DNA of 64,000 bases from Aliikangiella marina (GTDB taxonomy: Bacteria; Pseudomonadota; Gammaproteobacteria; Enterobacterales; Kangiellaceae), in contig NZ_VIKR01000003.1 in assembly GCF_007004765.1 (NCBI RefSeq), positions 558,001 to 622,000 of the forward strand, written 5' to 3'. Shown here piece after piece: positions 17,947 to 27,534 of the stretch (the stretch's first letter is position 1; every line of letters starts with the position of its first letter). The notes beneath the pieces are model-generated. The model was not told the DNA's origin. It ran no database searches and worked only from the letters and a program-made list of their open reading frames with translations. A program made the position numbers and the translations under genes.

Positions 17947-18315
17947 ATTTTTAAACGCGGTATTTTTTTATCACCGTTTTCAAAAGGTAAAATATCTCGA
18001 TAGTTGAATTAACCGCGTAACAACTGGTTTAAAGTCAGTTTTCTCCCGCCTATATCGAATTAACTAATTTCTAAAAATCTCAGTGGTGAGCAAATACAAC
18101 GCTAGTTGCTCACTGCTTTGTTTAAATCTCGTATTGTAATTTATATTGCGATGGTATTTCTGGAACAGAATGTGGCACTTTCTAGCAAATAGGATTGCAG
18201 CAACGCAGATAGAATCTCCTCTACTTTTAAATTCCAGATGTACGACCGGCGCTTGTTTTCGGACTGAAGTTCGCTCGGCTCTGCAAGAGTAAAAATAAAA
18301 AGAGAGGGGAAACCT
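17947..18315. other. Intergenic region, 369 bases
   Basis: The stretch lies between two plus-strand units. It contains a weak hairpin (18086-18113), and GAGGGGAAACC just before the cytochrome gene at 18316 is its ribosome site. Otherwise no coding sequence or known RNA is seen. Confidence 0.5.
18086..18120 (+). terminator. Weak hairpin after DUF350
   Basis: GTGAGCAA and TTGCTCAC are perfect 8-base arms around a 12-base loop, followed by TGCTTTGTTT. It lies 140 bases past the DUF350 stop codon. Confidence 0.35.
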
Positions 18316-21300
18316 ATGCGCATTGCGACCAGAGCGATATTACTCGTATTAATCAGCATTTTTGCAAGTAATACTGCTGCTCAACAAACATCCAGAAACC
18401 CAGAAACACTATTTCAACGAATCTTAAAGGTGGCCGATCATTCAGTGGCTAATTCGTTTAGAGAGTTTTTTTTCTTGTCGAAAAAGCCACCAATTGAAGG
18501 CTGTATCGAAAATTCAATGTCGCTTCAAGGAACCCAGAGGTTTCCGGTCGGTAAAGCTTATCATCTGCCAAAAATCGCCGCTGACGAGAAATGTGCCCCT
18601 GTATTTTGGTACTTAAAAAGTTCGCCGCGTACCAATAGTAATCTCCCCATTAGAGATAGCGCGCATACAACATTTACTGCACCGTTGCCAGGTAAGTATC
18701 GCTTTAAGCTTTGGGGTACAAAAGAAAAATTGACCATTAATGTTGTTGCCAGTGAAGGGAATTATGATCATTACAATTATTTTCCCAGCCGTTCAATAAC
18801 CACTGTTGGCAATGAAATTTGGGTGGCCAATAATTATCAACCGACGATCACGCGAGTTGACCCAGTCAGTATGAAAAAACTTGGCGAGATTAATACTGGG
18901 CAATGGCCAGTGGCAGTCGCTCACAACGAAAATACTTCATTTCCAATCGTTGTTCACATGGCAGAGGATACGATAGGGTTTATTAATCCGAAGACAAAAC
19001 GTCTCGAAGAGTCGCTTTGGGTGGGCGATGAGCCAAGTAACATTGCACTTTCAAGTGATGGCCTATTTGCTTATGTGACCTTGTCAACCGCCGGGCAAGT
19101 TGCAATCGTTGATCTCACTGAACGACGAGTGGTCAAAAAAATTGCGGTAGGCGCGTTTCCTAAAGCGATTGCATTAAGCCCTGATAATCAAAAACTCTAT
19201 GTGGGCTCCTATCGTTCAGGAACGCCTAACCGAGTCGATTATCCCGATGATCCGATAGAAGCTGAAAAAGATATAACGGTCATCGATCTGAACACGCAAT
19301 CTGTTGAATACACGTTTATTGATTACGGAAATGTGATTCGCTCAATGACGGTCTCCGACGATAATCAGTTCCTTTTCGTTTCGATTACTCAAGGTTTTAA
19401 TGATACGAGAATATTTAATCCAAGAGAGATAAGCTTTGCTGATGAAATTATAAAAATTGACCTAGCCTCGAAGACGATCGTCGATCGGATTGATATCTAT
19501 CGCCAGAGTGGGGAGGGAAAAACTGAAGATGCTGCATTTAATCTATTTAGTGTTACCTACAAAGATAATCGACTTTACGTCGTTTCGGAAGCCTATGAAA
19601 CGATCATTGAGATCGATGCTGAGTCGATGACCGAAATCCGTCGTGTTCCTAGCGGTCAGGGAAGACCAAGAGCGCTGTTGCTTGATCAACAAGGCAATTT
19701 TTACGTGCACAACTCTCAGGGCTTCAATCTGACTAAAATCAATTTCGATCACGCATCAATTATTGCAACAACTCAAACGGCTGACGATCCGAGAACATCG
19801 GGAATGGCTTTCGGTCAACGATATTTTACCAACACCGGAATTGGAGTGGGAATCGATCGAGGCTGTAATACCTGTCATGTCGACGGAGAAATCGATACCT
19901 TAGTTTGGTTAAACGGAGCGGCGGGAGAACCGGTACTTGCAAAACCTTTAATGTGGATGGAAGGGACTGCACCGATGACATGGAATGGCAATGTCACAAG
20001 TATTGAAGGTTATTCTCTTTCAGGCAATGCGAGCGTTGGGCGCAAACCAACTAAAGAAGAGTTTAACGGGCTTTATGAATATATGTCAGGGGTTATGGCG
20101 CCGCCGCCTGCTAATGATTGGACTGAGAGAGATGGAAGTCTGTCCGCTGAAGCGATAGCGGGACGAGAAATTTTTGATAGTGCAGGGTGCCGAGATTGTC
20201 ACTCAGGAAATATTTACACTGATAATCTTCGTTATCTTGATCCGGAAGGTCGGAGTCTTTCCGATACGACAAGTCTAATCGCTACTTATCGGCGTGGCAC
20301 CTGGGGAAAACGCGGCGATGATATGACGCTAGCACAATCAGTTGAGAGAATGGCAAACGAATGGAGCCAAGTGGGATTAAGTGAAGATGAATTAAGTCAG
20401 TTAACTCGTTACGTGTCAGAAATTACGAGTCGCCAGTTCTTTTTGTTATTCTCGTTACCGGCAAACAACGAGCTTTCTGCTGCGATTGATCAACCTATTC
20501 GACTAGAGTTTTCTCACAGTATTTGGAAGGCCAGCAAAAATACTAATCGAATTAGACTCATTGATGACGCAGGAAAACAAATTGATACGACATTGGAGAT
20601 TACTCGTAACGAGTTAATTATTACACCCGCTTCCATGCTTGATTACGATACTCATTACTCCATCGAAATTGATAAAACATTTGAAGCATCTAATGAAACA
20701 CCATTGGACAATCATTTGTCGCTAGTTTTCAAAACTGCCAAAAAGCCTACAGTGACCTTAGATCCAACGAAGCAGTATGAGTGGCTGGTAGATTTTCCGC
20801 ATGTGGATCTTTCTTTACCCTCTGGTATTAGTCCAACGCATACGGCTGTTGTGGCTGAACCATTTTCAATTGAAATTACGCCATCAGGGATTGCATTAGA
20901 TGTTAAGTATTTTGACAATGAAACTGGCAGTAATATCGAACGTGTCATCGGAGTTATCGATGGTGACAAACTTTCTACTGGTCGAATCGGTATTCCTGCA
21001 GGGCCAATCGCATTAGCCGATACGACTGGCATGCATGCGACGCTTGTCGACAACAATGGCGATGGAATCGCCGATGTTTATCCATTAGAAGTCGTCAATC
21101 AAGATCCACCGCCGCCGTTGCCGAGTGATGATGGAACCCATATAGAAGCGGTGCTAGCTGACGGTCACTCGAAGGTATTGTCGACCTGGTTTGAGGAAGA
21201 TGTTAGTTGGCGAATCAAAGCCAAAGCTATTGTTGATATCCCTGACAATTGCGAAAGCGATCCGAATGACAATGGTTTAAGTGAAATGTTTGTTGACGGA

Positions 21301-21648
21301 GCATTCTCTGTAACTTGGCAAAGTGGTAATGGCGTATCGTTTTTTGTCACTTCGCCAGAAGCCGTTATTGAGCAAGATCAGAGCGCACCAGGCGGTTTTA
21401 GAGTGACATCAGGCACGACTCACTGGGCGGTCACTCGAAATGGCTTTTCACCCTTTAATGGGCTTTATCTGACATCACCGGTTTTCTTAGAAGGGCAATT
21501 GGAAGAGGTTGACGATATCACTGAAGAGAACGGCGGTACCTTTGGCTCATTCAATCCGAATGAGAGCGGATGTTATCGGATAACCGCGATTTATCATGAC
21601 GGCGGTTTTGCTTTTAGCACTGTAAATACTTTTTACCGGATTGACTAA
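18316..21648 (+). CDS. Exported beta-propeller / di-haem cytochrome c fusion
   Basis: 1110 residues with a signal peptide (MRIATRAILLVLISIFASNTAAQQ). A YncE-like beta-propeller spans about 150-500 (repeats such as VWVGDEPSNIALSSDGLFAYVTLS and VGAFPKAIALSPDNQKLYVGS). A cytochrome c region follows with haem motifs CNTCH (517-521) and CRDCH (625-629). An Ig-like region (about 720-830, FSLPANNELSAAIDQPIRLEFS) and an acidic, Cys-containing C-terminal part complete it. The haem section recalls MauG/di-haem peroxidase-like surface proteins. It should act in the periplasm or at the surface in electron transfer or oxidation. It has a strong ribosome site and its own terminator. Confidence 0.75.
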   Translation: MRIATRAILLVLISIFASNTAAQQTSRNPETLFQRILKVADHSVANSFREFFFLSKKPPIEGCIENSMSLQGTQRFPVGKAYHLPKIAADEKCAPVFWYLKSSPRTNSNLPIRDSAHTTFTAPLPGKYRFKLWGTKEKLTINVVASEGNYDHYNYFPSRSITTVGNEIWVANNYQPTITRVDPVSMKKLGEINTGQWPVAVAHNENTSFPIVVHMAEDTIGFINPKTKRLEESLWVGDEPSNIALSSDGLFAYVTLSTAGQVAIVDLTERRVVKKIAVGAFPKAIALSPDNQKLYVGSYRSGTPNRVDYPDDPIEAEKDITVIDLNTQSVEYTFIDYGNVIRSMTVSDDNQFLFVSITQGFNDTRIFNPREISFADEIIKIDLASKTIVDRIDIYRQSGEGKTEDAAFNLFSVTYKDNRLYVVSEAYETIIEIDAESMTEIRRVPSGQGRPRALLLDQQGNFYVHNSQGFNLTKINFDHASIIATTQTADDPRTSGMAFGQRYFTNTGIGVGIDRGCNTCHVDGEIDTLVWLNGAAGEPVLAKPLMWMEGTAPMTWNGNVTSIEGYSLSGNASVGRKPTKEEFNGLYEYMSGVMAPPPANDWTERDGSLSAEAIAGREIFDSAGCRDCHSGNIYTDNLRYLDPEGRSLSDTTSLIATYRRGTWGKRGDDMTLAQSVERMANEWSQVGLSEDELSQLTRYVSEITSRQFFLLFSLPANNELSAAIDQPIRLEFSHSIWKASKNTNRIRLIDDAGKQIDTTLEITRNELIITPASMLDYDTHYSIEIDKTFEASNETPLDNHLSLVFKTAKKPTVTLDPTKQYEWLVDFPHVDLSLPSGISPTHTAVVAEPFSIEITPSGIALDVKYFDNETGSNIERVIGVIDGDKLSTGRIGIPAGPIALADTTGMHATLVDNNGDGIADVYPLEVVNQDPPPPLPSDDGTHIEAVLADGHSKVLSTWFEEDVSWRIKAKAIVDIPDNCESDPNDNGLSEMFVDGAFSVTWQSGNGVSFFVTSPEAVIEQDQSAPGGFRVTSGTTHWAVTRNGFSPFNGLYLTSPVFLEGQLEEVDDITEENGGTFGSFNPNESGCYRITAIYHDGGFAFSTVNTFYRID

Positions 21649-21678
21649 CTGATGCTAGCCAGTTGATTCGAACCATTG

Positions 21679-21715
21679 AATGAGGGGCAATTGATTAGTT
21701 GTGATTGCCCTTATT
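21679..21715 (+). terminator. Terminator after the propeller-cytochrome gene
   Basis: AATGAGGGGCAAT pairs with ATTGCCCTTATT (one bulged G) around a 12-base loop, followed by GTTGACTTT. It lies 30 bases past the stop codon. Confidence 0.55.
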
Positions 21716-21732
21716 GTTGACTTTGCAGGTTC

Positions 21733-21840
21733 GTGACCGATAAAAAAGAGAAAAATGTCGACGTTCTTGATGAATCAATTAACCCAATTCAGCGCGGCCG
21801 CAAACCATCTGTACAAAGCAATTTATTTTTTAGTGATTAG
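21733..21840 (+). CDS. Possible 35-residue small protein
   Basis: A GTG at 21733 opens a 35-codon frame that ends TAG at 21840, overlapping the 3' end of the convergent HtrA-like gene by four bases. AGG lies 4 bases before the GTG. The product would be charged (DKKEKNVDVLDES, then IQRGRKPSVQS). RGRKP resembles an AT-hook. The composition looks more protein-like than a random frame, but no family is recognised and it may be chance. Confidence 0.25.
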   Translation: MTDKKEKNVDVLDESINPIQRGRKPSVQSNLFFSD

Positions 21841-24644
21841 GTGCCCATCAGCCTATTGTGCCATGTCTTGCCATCCCAAAAAATTTTCTGAGTCGGCCAG
21901 TATCTTAAGTCTTGCTTGAGTGTGATGATCGATTCACGACCAATCAAGTCAAGCATTCTGATACGAACGTACAATTTGTCGGAATGTTTTTGAGATAGCG
22001 CAATGAACTGTTCCAAGTCTGTTACTTTTTCACCTTCAAACTCAGTAATCCGCATTAATGGCCTAAGGTTATATCGGTTTGCTGGTGAACCAAAGTAATA
22101 CCAAGAAATATAAACACCCTTGGGTTCAATGCCGTATTGTGCTGCAACCGCTCGATGCGGTTTTTGGATGAGTGCACCGGACCAAAGATAAAAATTTAGG
22201 GTGTCCGTTTCGGTTAATTTCTTGGTAGCGACTAAGAAATCCTGTTGTTTTCCATCACGCCAAACGCTGACCTTAACTCGATCTTTTTCGATGGCATCTT
22301 CTAACTCATTAAAATCGCGGATCGGTGAGTTGTCTATGGCCAAAAGTAAGTCACCGTCTTTAAGTTTATCGAAAGCTTCTGAGCCAGCGACACGTCGAGT
22401 AATCCTGAGCGCTTGAGGTTTTTTATTACTGTCTTGCAACTGTTCCATCCACTCATCAGATAGACCAAAGTTTCTCGCACTGGCGATAGTGATTGGGCGC
22501 AACTCGACTTCGAGCGAATAAACTTCGACAGCCTGATTCTCTGCCCATTGATCGCGAATATCGATGATATGCTTGATAGGCAGTCCGCGATCGATGGTTT
22601 GGCTTGTACTATTACTGTAAGCATAATTAGTCCACCAGGAACGAACTTTGCCGCGTTTATCAATTAATACACCACTGGCGACGCTTGGTGGATTATTGAT
22701 TAAAATACTATTGATATTGCTGTCTCGAAACTGGGGGACATTGGGTAAGGGCAACTCCAATGGTTCGACGGAAGATACCTTAACGCGTTCACTGATGATT
22801 CTGTCTGTCGCTTGGTAGCCAACCAACCAAGCAGAGTCTCCTGCCGATAGCTCTTTTGACGAAAGCGGCGCCGAGCGTAAAGGTTTTCCGGGTAACAACA
22901 TGGGATCGTACTTGAGTAAGGCATAACTATGAACGGGATGTACAAATAAAACTTCTGCAGGAATTTCTGCAATACCTGAGACGTTAATGGTTACGTCGAC
23001 GAGCTTTATTGGAACAGTATTTCTATCGACCAATACTAACCCATTATCAGCATCCAGTACTAAGCCAGTGCCCGAATAGTGATCATAGTTTTGACCATCA
23101 ATATGATAAGGTAAATCGGCATTAACCATCACTAAAGAGCGGGCGATCTTTGCCGTTTGCTTATCACTGAAATTAGTAAACTTGACTTCAGTGGGCGGGA
23201 ATGATTCAAATGATTGATTCCATTCCAAGGGCTCACATTCCCAGATTCCTAACGAATCGTTTCTGAGACATTTTTGTGAATGGTGCAGGTTAGAAATAAA
23301 TTTAACATTACCAATTTGCTGATTGTTCGGTGAACCGATAGAGACATACTTTATTTTGAAATATTGATTTTGTTTGAGTGGTTTAAGCGCATTCACAAAA
23401 TCAGCTAAGTTATCCACTTTGCTTTCATTAATTCCCTGAATAACCACGCCACGTCCAATTCCGGCATTACCAAACATAAATCCTGGTGATGCGATATAGA
23501 CGCCTTTGGCAGATAGGTTGGTTTGGCGTGCAATTTGATAGGAAAAGTCATTAAAGATCCCGCCGGCTAACTGGACAAATTCATCCGGCGTGATTTGATG
23601 TAAATCATCGACCGCTAACTCTATCGTCATCGCCTTGCCTTGACGCAGAACTTTAAGCTCGATAGTTTTACCGACATGTTCATCTAAGAAGATTTCAAAA
23701 ACTTCGTAGCGAGAAACATAGTCGATCGCTTGTGCGGCCGATTTTACCGAAATAATAATATCGCCGGGTCGTAGCTTTTCATATGCAGGTCCCTCAAAAA
23801 CAGTTCGTTCAACCGTCAGTAAACCATTGCCATTGCCTTTATCTCGAAACGCCTTTTCGAAACTCTCAGGAAGACCTAAACGTCGTACTTGATCATAGGG
23901 TTGATAACTTAAGGTCGTTTGGATAGTTCCTCTTGCAATCGGTTGTCCTTTTTGAATCGCCTCGAGTGCGCGGGTCACTTTGTATAAAGGAAGGAAAAAA
24001 CTCGATGAACTTCGGGTATTACCGCCGGCATTAAGTGCGACAACCTCTCCTTTGATATTGACAACGGGGGCGCCGCTGGAGCCTCCGGAAGTATCAGCCG
24101 ATGATTGATAGTAGAAGGTATTAAAGTCGTTGTAGCCACCTCGTCGATACCGCGGCGCAGAGCGATCTAATCGTGCCAAGGTTCCGGACAAGATTGACAT
24201 ATGTTCGCCAGAGTCATTACCGATAACCCGGATGTCATCACCAACTTTTGCACTTTTAGCATTAAGCTTGAGTGCTCGAGGTTTTATGAATTGCAAGTCA
24301 TTAGGATTAAATCGAAAGAATCCAAAGTCGTGCACCGGATCGCGGTAAATTGGTTTGAGTTCAATTTCTTCACTATTTGAGAAAACCGCCTCGGCAGTAA
24401 TGGGTCCAGGATGAACAACGTGACGGTTGGTCAAAATAATTCCGCGCTCAGCATCAACAATAAATCCGGTGGCTTGAGTAGTCTTGCTACCCTCTGTATC
24501 GAAAGTACGAACGGCATTAACGCGAATACTCACAACGGAGTTAGCTAAGTCTTCAATGGTCTTTTTCCATTGGGGAGATTCTGAGGCAGACAGTGAGTGA
24601 GCGAATAAGGCTAGGAGGTATAGAGTAATGGCTTTTTTAAACAA
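21837..24644 (-). CDS. Duplicated HtrA/Deg-like serine protease with one dead unit
   Basis: 935 residues with a signal peptide (MFKKAITLYLLALFAHSLSA). The first trypsin-like unit has a full triad: His75 in NRHVV, Asp106 in VHDFGFF and Ser190 in GGSSGAP. Two PDZ-like domains follow (about 250-350 and 370-450). A second protease-like unit (about 500-680) has lost the triad: His is replaced in VDRNTVPI (Asn542), Asp in VHSYALL (Ser573), and the Ser loop reads PSVASGV. Two more PDZ-like domains end the protein (about 690-800 and 830-920). Yeast Nma111 and plant Deg7 have the same duplicated plan. It is probably a periplasmic quality-control protease. Confidence 0.82.
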   Translation of the reverse strand: MFKKAITLYLLALFAHSLSASESPQWKKTIEDLANSVVSIRVNAVRTFDTEGSKTTQATGFIVDAERGIILTNRHVVHPGPITAEAVFSNSEEIELKPIYRDPVHDFGFFRFNPNDLQFIKPRALKLNAKSAKVGDDIRVIGNDSGEHMSILSGTLARLDRSAPRYRRGGYNDFNTFYYQSSADTSGGSSGAPVVNIKGEVVALNAGGNTRSSSSFFLPLYKVTRALEAIQKGQPIARGTIQTTLSYQPYDQVRRLGLPESFEKAFRDKGNGNGLLTVERTVFEGPAYEKLRPGDIIISVKSAAQAIDYVSRYEVFEIFLDEHVGKTIELKVLRQGKAMTIELAVDDLHQITPDEFVQLAGGIFNDFSYQIARQTNLSAKGVYIASPGFMFGNAGIGRGVVIQGINESKVDNLADFVNALKPLKQNQYFKIKYVSIGSPNNQQIGNVKFISNLHHSQKCLRNDSLGIWECEPLEWNQSFESFPPTEVKFTNFSDKQTAKIARSLVMVNADLPYHIDGQNYDHYSGTGLVLDADNGLVLVDRNTVPIKLVDVTINVSGIAEIPAEVLFVHPVHSYALLKYDPMLLPGKPLRSAPLSSKELSAGDSAWLVGYQATDRIISERVKVSSVEPLELPLPNVPQFRDSNINSILINNPPSVASGVLIDKRGKVRSWWTNYAYSNSTSQTIDRGLPIKHIIDIRDQWAENQAVEVYSLEVELRPITIASARNFGLSDEWMEQLQDSNKKPQALRITRRVAGSEAFDKLKDGDLLLAIDNSPIRDFNELEDAIEKDRVKVSVWRDGKQQDFLVATKKLTETDTLNFYLWSGALIQKPHRAVAAQYGIEPKGVYISWYYFGSPANRYNLRPLMRITEFEGEKVTDLEQFIALSQKHSDKLYVRIRMLDLIGRESIITLKQDLRYWPTQKIFWDGKTWHNRLMGT

Positions 24645-24738
24645 AAGAGTGCTACCTTCATGAACTACAAAAATCTATCTGATTACATCATAGCAGTAAA
24701 TAGACGGCAATCTAGTAAATGAAACTAAGTATGACTAA

Positions 24739-25944
24739 TTAGCTTAGATTTTTAACGGATATTGTTTGCGAATGGTTGAGGTGCGGAAAGTTTTCCGGCA
24801 AGAAGTAGCTCAATGTTTCATTGAGAAAGTTTAGGCCTGTACTAGTAGGGCGGATCTTCCCATTTGAACGTTCTAAAAGAGCCGCTTCTTCAGCCGCAGA
24901 TAAGGCCGTTTCGATTTCAGATAGCAACAAACCGGTGTGGGCAAAAAATAACGATTCATCAACGCCATTCTTAAGCCTGAGTGCATTCATCATAAATTCC
25001 AGCGGTAATTCTGCCACTGGAATCGTTTTGCTTGAATCAATAAACGACAAATCGGCGTTCAAGTAATCTTTAGGATGTCGTCTTTTACTGCTCCGAGTGA
25101 TAGTTTGTTCATCTTGACGACTGATTTTTGCATGCGCGCCAGCACCAATCCCAAGATAGTCGCCGAATTGCCAATAATTGAGGTTATGGGCAGATGGATA
25201 GACGCCGTTTTTACTGTAAGCAGACACTTCATAACGTTGATAACCAGCGTTAGCCAGCTTTGCAATACCATGCTCTGAAATTTCGGCTGTTTTGTCGTCG
25301 TCAGGCAGAGGCGGCGGTTGATGATAAAATAATGTATTCGGCTCTAGGGTGAGCTGATACCAAGAAATATGCTCTGGCCCCAATTCAATTGCTCTGCTGA
25401 GGTCGGCCATGGCTTCGAAGATAGATTGATTGGGTAGTGCATACATCAAGTCTAAATTAATATTGTCAAAACCAGCCTCTCTCGCAATTTGAAAGGCTCG
25501 TCCCGCCTCGTCTGCCGAGTGGATTCTGCCGAGCTTGGATAGGAAGCGATCATCAAAGCTCTGTACGCCAATAGAAATACGGTTAATACCTGACTCAAAA
25601 AAACCGTTAAATTTATCTGCTTCAACTGTCCCCGGGTTGGCTTCCATAGTTATTTCGATATCGGCATGAAAGGGGATTAAGGCTCTAATTCCGCTAAAAA
25701 GCTTTTCGTAACTGTTAGGGCTCAATAAACTGGGCGTTCCGCCGCCGATGAATATACTGTTGAGTTGACGTCCCCACACCTTAGGAATGTCTTGAGAGAG
25801 ATCTTCAATCAGTCGCTCCACGTACGCGTCTTCGGGTAGCTCTGTTTTAAGTTGATGAGAGTTAAAATCACAATACGGGCATTTCTGAACACACCAGGGA
25901 GTGTGTATATAAAGTGATAAAGGAGGAAGTTCGCTTAATGCCAT
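24739..25944 (-). CDS. hemW: HemW-like radical SAM protein
   Basis: A 401-residue radical SAM enzyme of the HemW/YggW family, which binds haem and an iron-sulphur cluster and is thought to deliver haem to respiratory enzymes. It was once annotated as oxygen-independent coproporphyrinogen oxidase, but the fold lacks that enzyme's features. The CxxxCxxC cluster motif is Cys18, Cys22, Cys25 in PWCVQKCPYC, followed by the SAM-binding GGGTPSLL. The C-terminal HemW domain ends near residue 385. It starts 11 bases after rdgB and is its operon partner, a common gammaproteobacterial arrangement. Confidence 0.92.
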   Translation of the reverse strand: MALSELPPLSLYIHTPWCVQKCPYCDFNSHQLKTELPEDAYVERLIEDLSQDIPKVWGRQLNSIFIGGGTPSLLSPNSYEKLFSGIRALIPFHADIEITMEANPGTVEADKFNGFFESGINRISIGVQSFDDRFLSKLGRIHSADEAGRAFQIAREAGFDNINLDLMYALPNQSIFEAMADLSRAIELGPEHISWYQLTLEPNTLFYHQPPPLPDDDKTAEISEHGIAKLANAGYQRYEVSAYSKNGVYPSAHNLNYWQFGDYLGIGAGAHAKISRQDEQTITRSSKRRHPKDYLNADLSFIDSSKTIPVAELPLEFMMNALRLKNGVDESLFFAHTGLLLSEIETALSAAEEAALLERSNGKIRPTSTGLNFLNETLSYFLPENFPHLNHSQTISVKNLS

Positions 25945-25955
25945 TGACTTATTCG

Positions 25956-26567
25956 TTATTTACGAAAGTATTGATGATGAAAAGTTTCTTGAAACTGTTT
26001 GAGCGCTTTACCCCGATGACTAACCTTGGCCTTTTCCTCGGGCGTCATTTGCGCCGCGGTTTTTTGACTTTGCGGATCAAAGAAAATTGGGTCATAACCA
26101 AAGCCACCGTTACCCCTGGGTGATGATAATAGCAATCCTTCCCATGAATCCTGACAAATAATAGGAGTGGGGTCTGCGGCATGACGCAGATAAACAATGA
26201 CGCATTGATAGCGGGCAACTTTTTCCTCTGGAGAAAAATCTTTGGTGGTTGTTAACAGTTTTTCTAAATTGGTTTGGTCGTTTGCATCTTCTCCCGCATA
26301 GCGTGCGGAATAGATCCCTGGTGCACCATTGAGGCAGTCAACTTCAATACCAGAATCGTCGGCGATTGCCGGTAAACCGGTATGCTCGCAAGCATAGCGA
26401 GCTTTTTTAATCGCATTTTCGACAAATGTGAGACCATCTTCCAGGGCTTCTCCGATGTCGAATTGGGTTTGCGGGATAAGTTCAATTTCAAACTGCGCCA
26501 AGATTCCGCTCAGTTCCGCTAGTTTTTTCTTGTTCCCGCTCGCTAGCACGATTTTCTCAGGCAACAT
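25956..26567 (-). CDS. rdgB: XTP/dITP pyrophosphatase
   Basis: A 203-residue Ham1/RdgB enzyme that clears dITP, dXTP and XTP from the nucleotide pool to prevent mutation. The N-terminal LASGNKKKLAEL, the conserved PAIADDSGIEVDCLNGAPGIYSARYAG with its catalytic Asp-Asp, and GNGGFGYDPIF are all present. Length is normal. It follows the DUF4426 gene across a strong terminator and is the first gene of the rdgB-hemW pair. Confidence 0.95.
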   Translation of the reverse strand: MLPEKIVLASGNKKKLAELSGILAQFEIELIPQTQFDIGEALEDGLTFVENAIKKARYACEHTGLPAIADDSGIEVDCLNGAPGIYSARYAGEDANDQTNLEKLLTTTKDFSPEEKVARYQCVIVYLRHAADPTPIICQDSWEGLLLSSPRGNGGFGYDPIFFDPQSQKTAAQMTPEEKAKVSHRGKALKQFQETFHHQYFRK

Positions 26568-26663
26568 ATATTAATTTCCGTTATTCACGATGAAGAGAGA
26601 GACAGGCTGAAAAGTCTTAGCCGAGTATTTAGGACCGACTCTAGACGCAGTATACCAAGATAC

Positions 26664-26697
26664 AAAAAAGCCGGCGATATCGGCGCCGGCTTTTTTT
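26664..26697 (-). terminator. Terminator after the DUF4426 gene
   Basis: AAAAAAGCCGGCG and CGCCGGCTTTTTT are perfect 13-base arms around a 7-base loop, about 50 bases past the stop codon at 26746. It lies ahead of rdgB, so rdgB needs its own promoter. Confidence 0.9.
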
Positions 26698-26745
26698 AAA
26701 ACATCATTAATACAACTCGTATGATCGGTTAGTCAACAAGGTTGG

Positions 26746-27183
26746 TTAATCAATAAACAATTCTTGTCTAAACGTTAACGGTATCAATTTGCCTTTGCGT
26801 TCAGGTTGAATTTGTAAGTCGAAACTTAATTTCTCAGAATTATTAAAAGTAAAAGTCGCGATATAATAGACGGCTTGATCTTCACGAATTTCCTTAAATG
26901 CCAACTCTTTGAGCTGACCGGTCAAATTTTTTCCATTACCGAATACATTTGCAATCACCGGCTTATCATTTTTCATCACCGTGATATTGACGATACCTGT
27001 CCGGCCACTACGTCTGATCTTGTAGGCCGCTGCTACTTCTGCGGGAATATTAGCAGTACTCAATGCATTGTAGTGGATAGTGATATCGCCAATTGTATGC
27101 ACATTGGCTTGGGCAATAGGTGCAAATAAAAAGCATGTTGCTATGATAATGGACAGCTTGAGGTTTGCATGCTTTAAAAACAT
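26746..27183 (-). CDS. DUF4426 periplasmic protein
   Basis: 145 residues with a signal peptide (LKLSIIIATCFLFAPIAQA). The mature part is a beta-sandwich of the DUF4426 family (IHYNALSTANIPAEVAAAYKI, GIVNITVMKND, LTFRQELFID). In Pseudomonas the same gene stands between metW and rdgB. Here it keeps its place next to rdgB, but the upstream met genes are gone. The function is unknown. Its terminator separates it from rdgB. Confidence 0.8.
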   Translation of the reverse strand: MFLKHANLKLSIIIATCFLFAPIAQANVHTIGDITIHYNALSTANIPAEVAAAYKIRRSGRTGIVNITVMKNDKPVIANVFGNGKNLTGQLKELAFKEIREDQAVYYIATFTFNNSEKLSFDLQIQPERKGKLIPLTFRQELFID

Positions 27184-27534
27184 CGTTTACTCCTTGTCGT
27201 TAAAAGACTAGTGAGACAGATAATTACAAGTACTGATTCAAAATAAAGTGATAGTCACTTGGTTATTTGTTCTTTTAGGTTGGATCTGCAATTAATATTT
27301 TAACCTTATTTACTAACCCGTGGCTAAAAATTATTTTTTTATATGACAAAGATCTAATAACTTACAGGGAAATCAGTACTAGGCATAACCTAAATCCTAA
27401 AATGCAGACTGATGAAGTAAAGCAATATTGCTCAGCGCTATTAGTCGCTTTTACGTGAAGTCTTATCAAAAAACGCAGCATAAGCTGCGTTTCCATGGTG
27501 GTCGTTGTGAACCGATTCGTTTCTGCGGATAAAT
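27184..27534. other. Intergenic region, 351 bases
   Basis: Between the dynamin-like gene and the DUF4426 gene, both minus. It holds the dynamin terminator (27468-27492), a small palindrome AGCAATATTGCT at 27421-27432, and the promoter side of DUF4426. No coding sequence or known RNA was seen. Confidence 0.5.
27468..27492 (-). terminator. Terminator after the dynamin-like gene
   Basis: On the minus strand, AAACGCAGC and GCTGCGTTT are perfect 9-base arms around TTAT and run into a T6 tract, 43 bases past the stop codon at 27535. Confidence 0.85.

Noticed and set aside
18173-18187. TGGCAC-N5-AGCA resembling a sigma-54 promoter
   Set aside because: The GG and GC elements are nine bases apart rather than ten, and the -12 part is poor.
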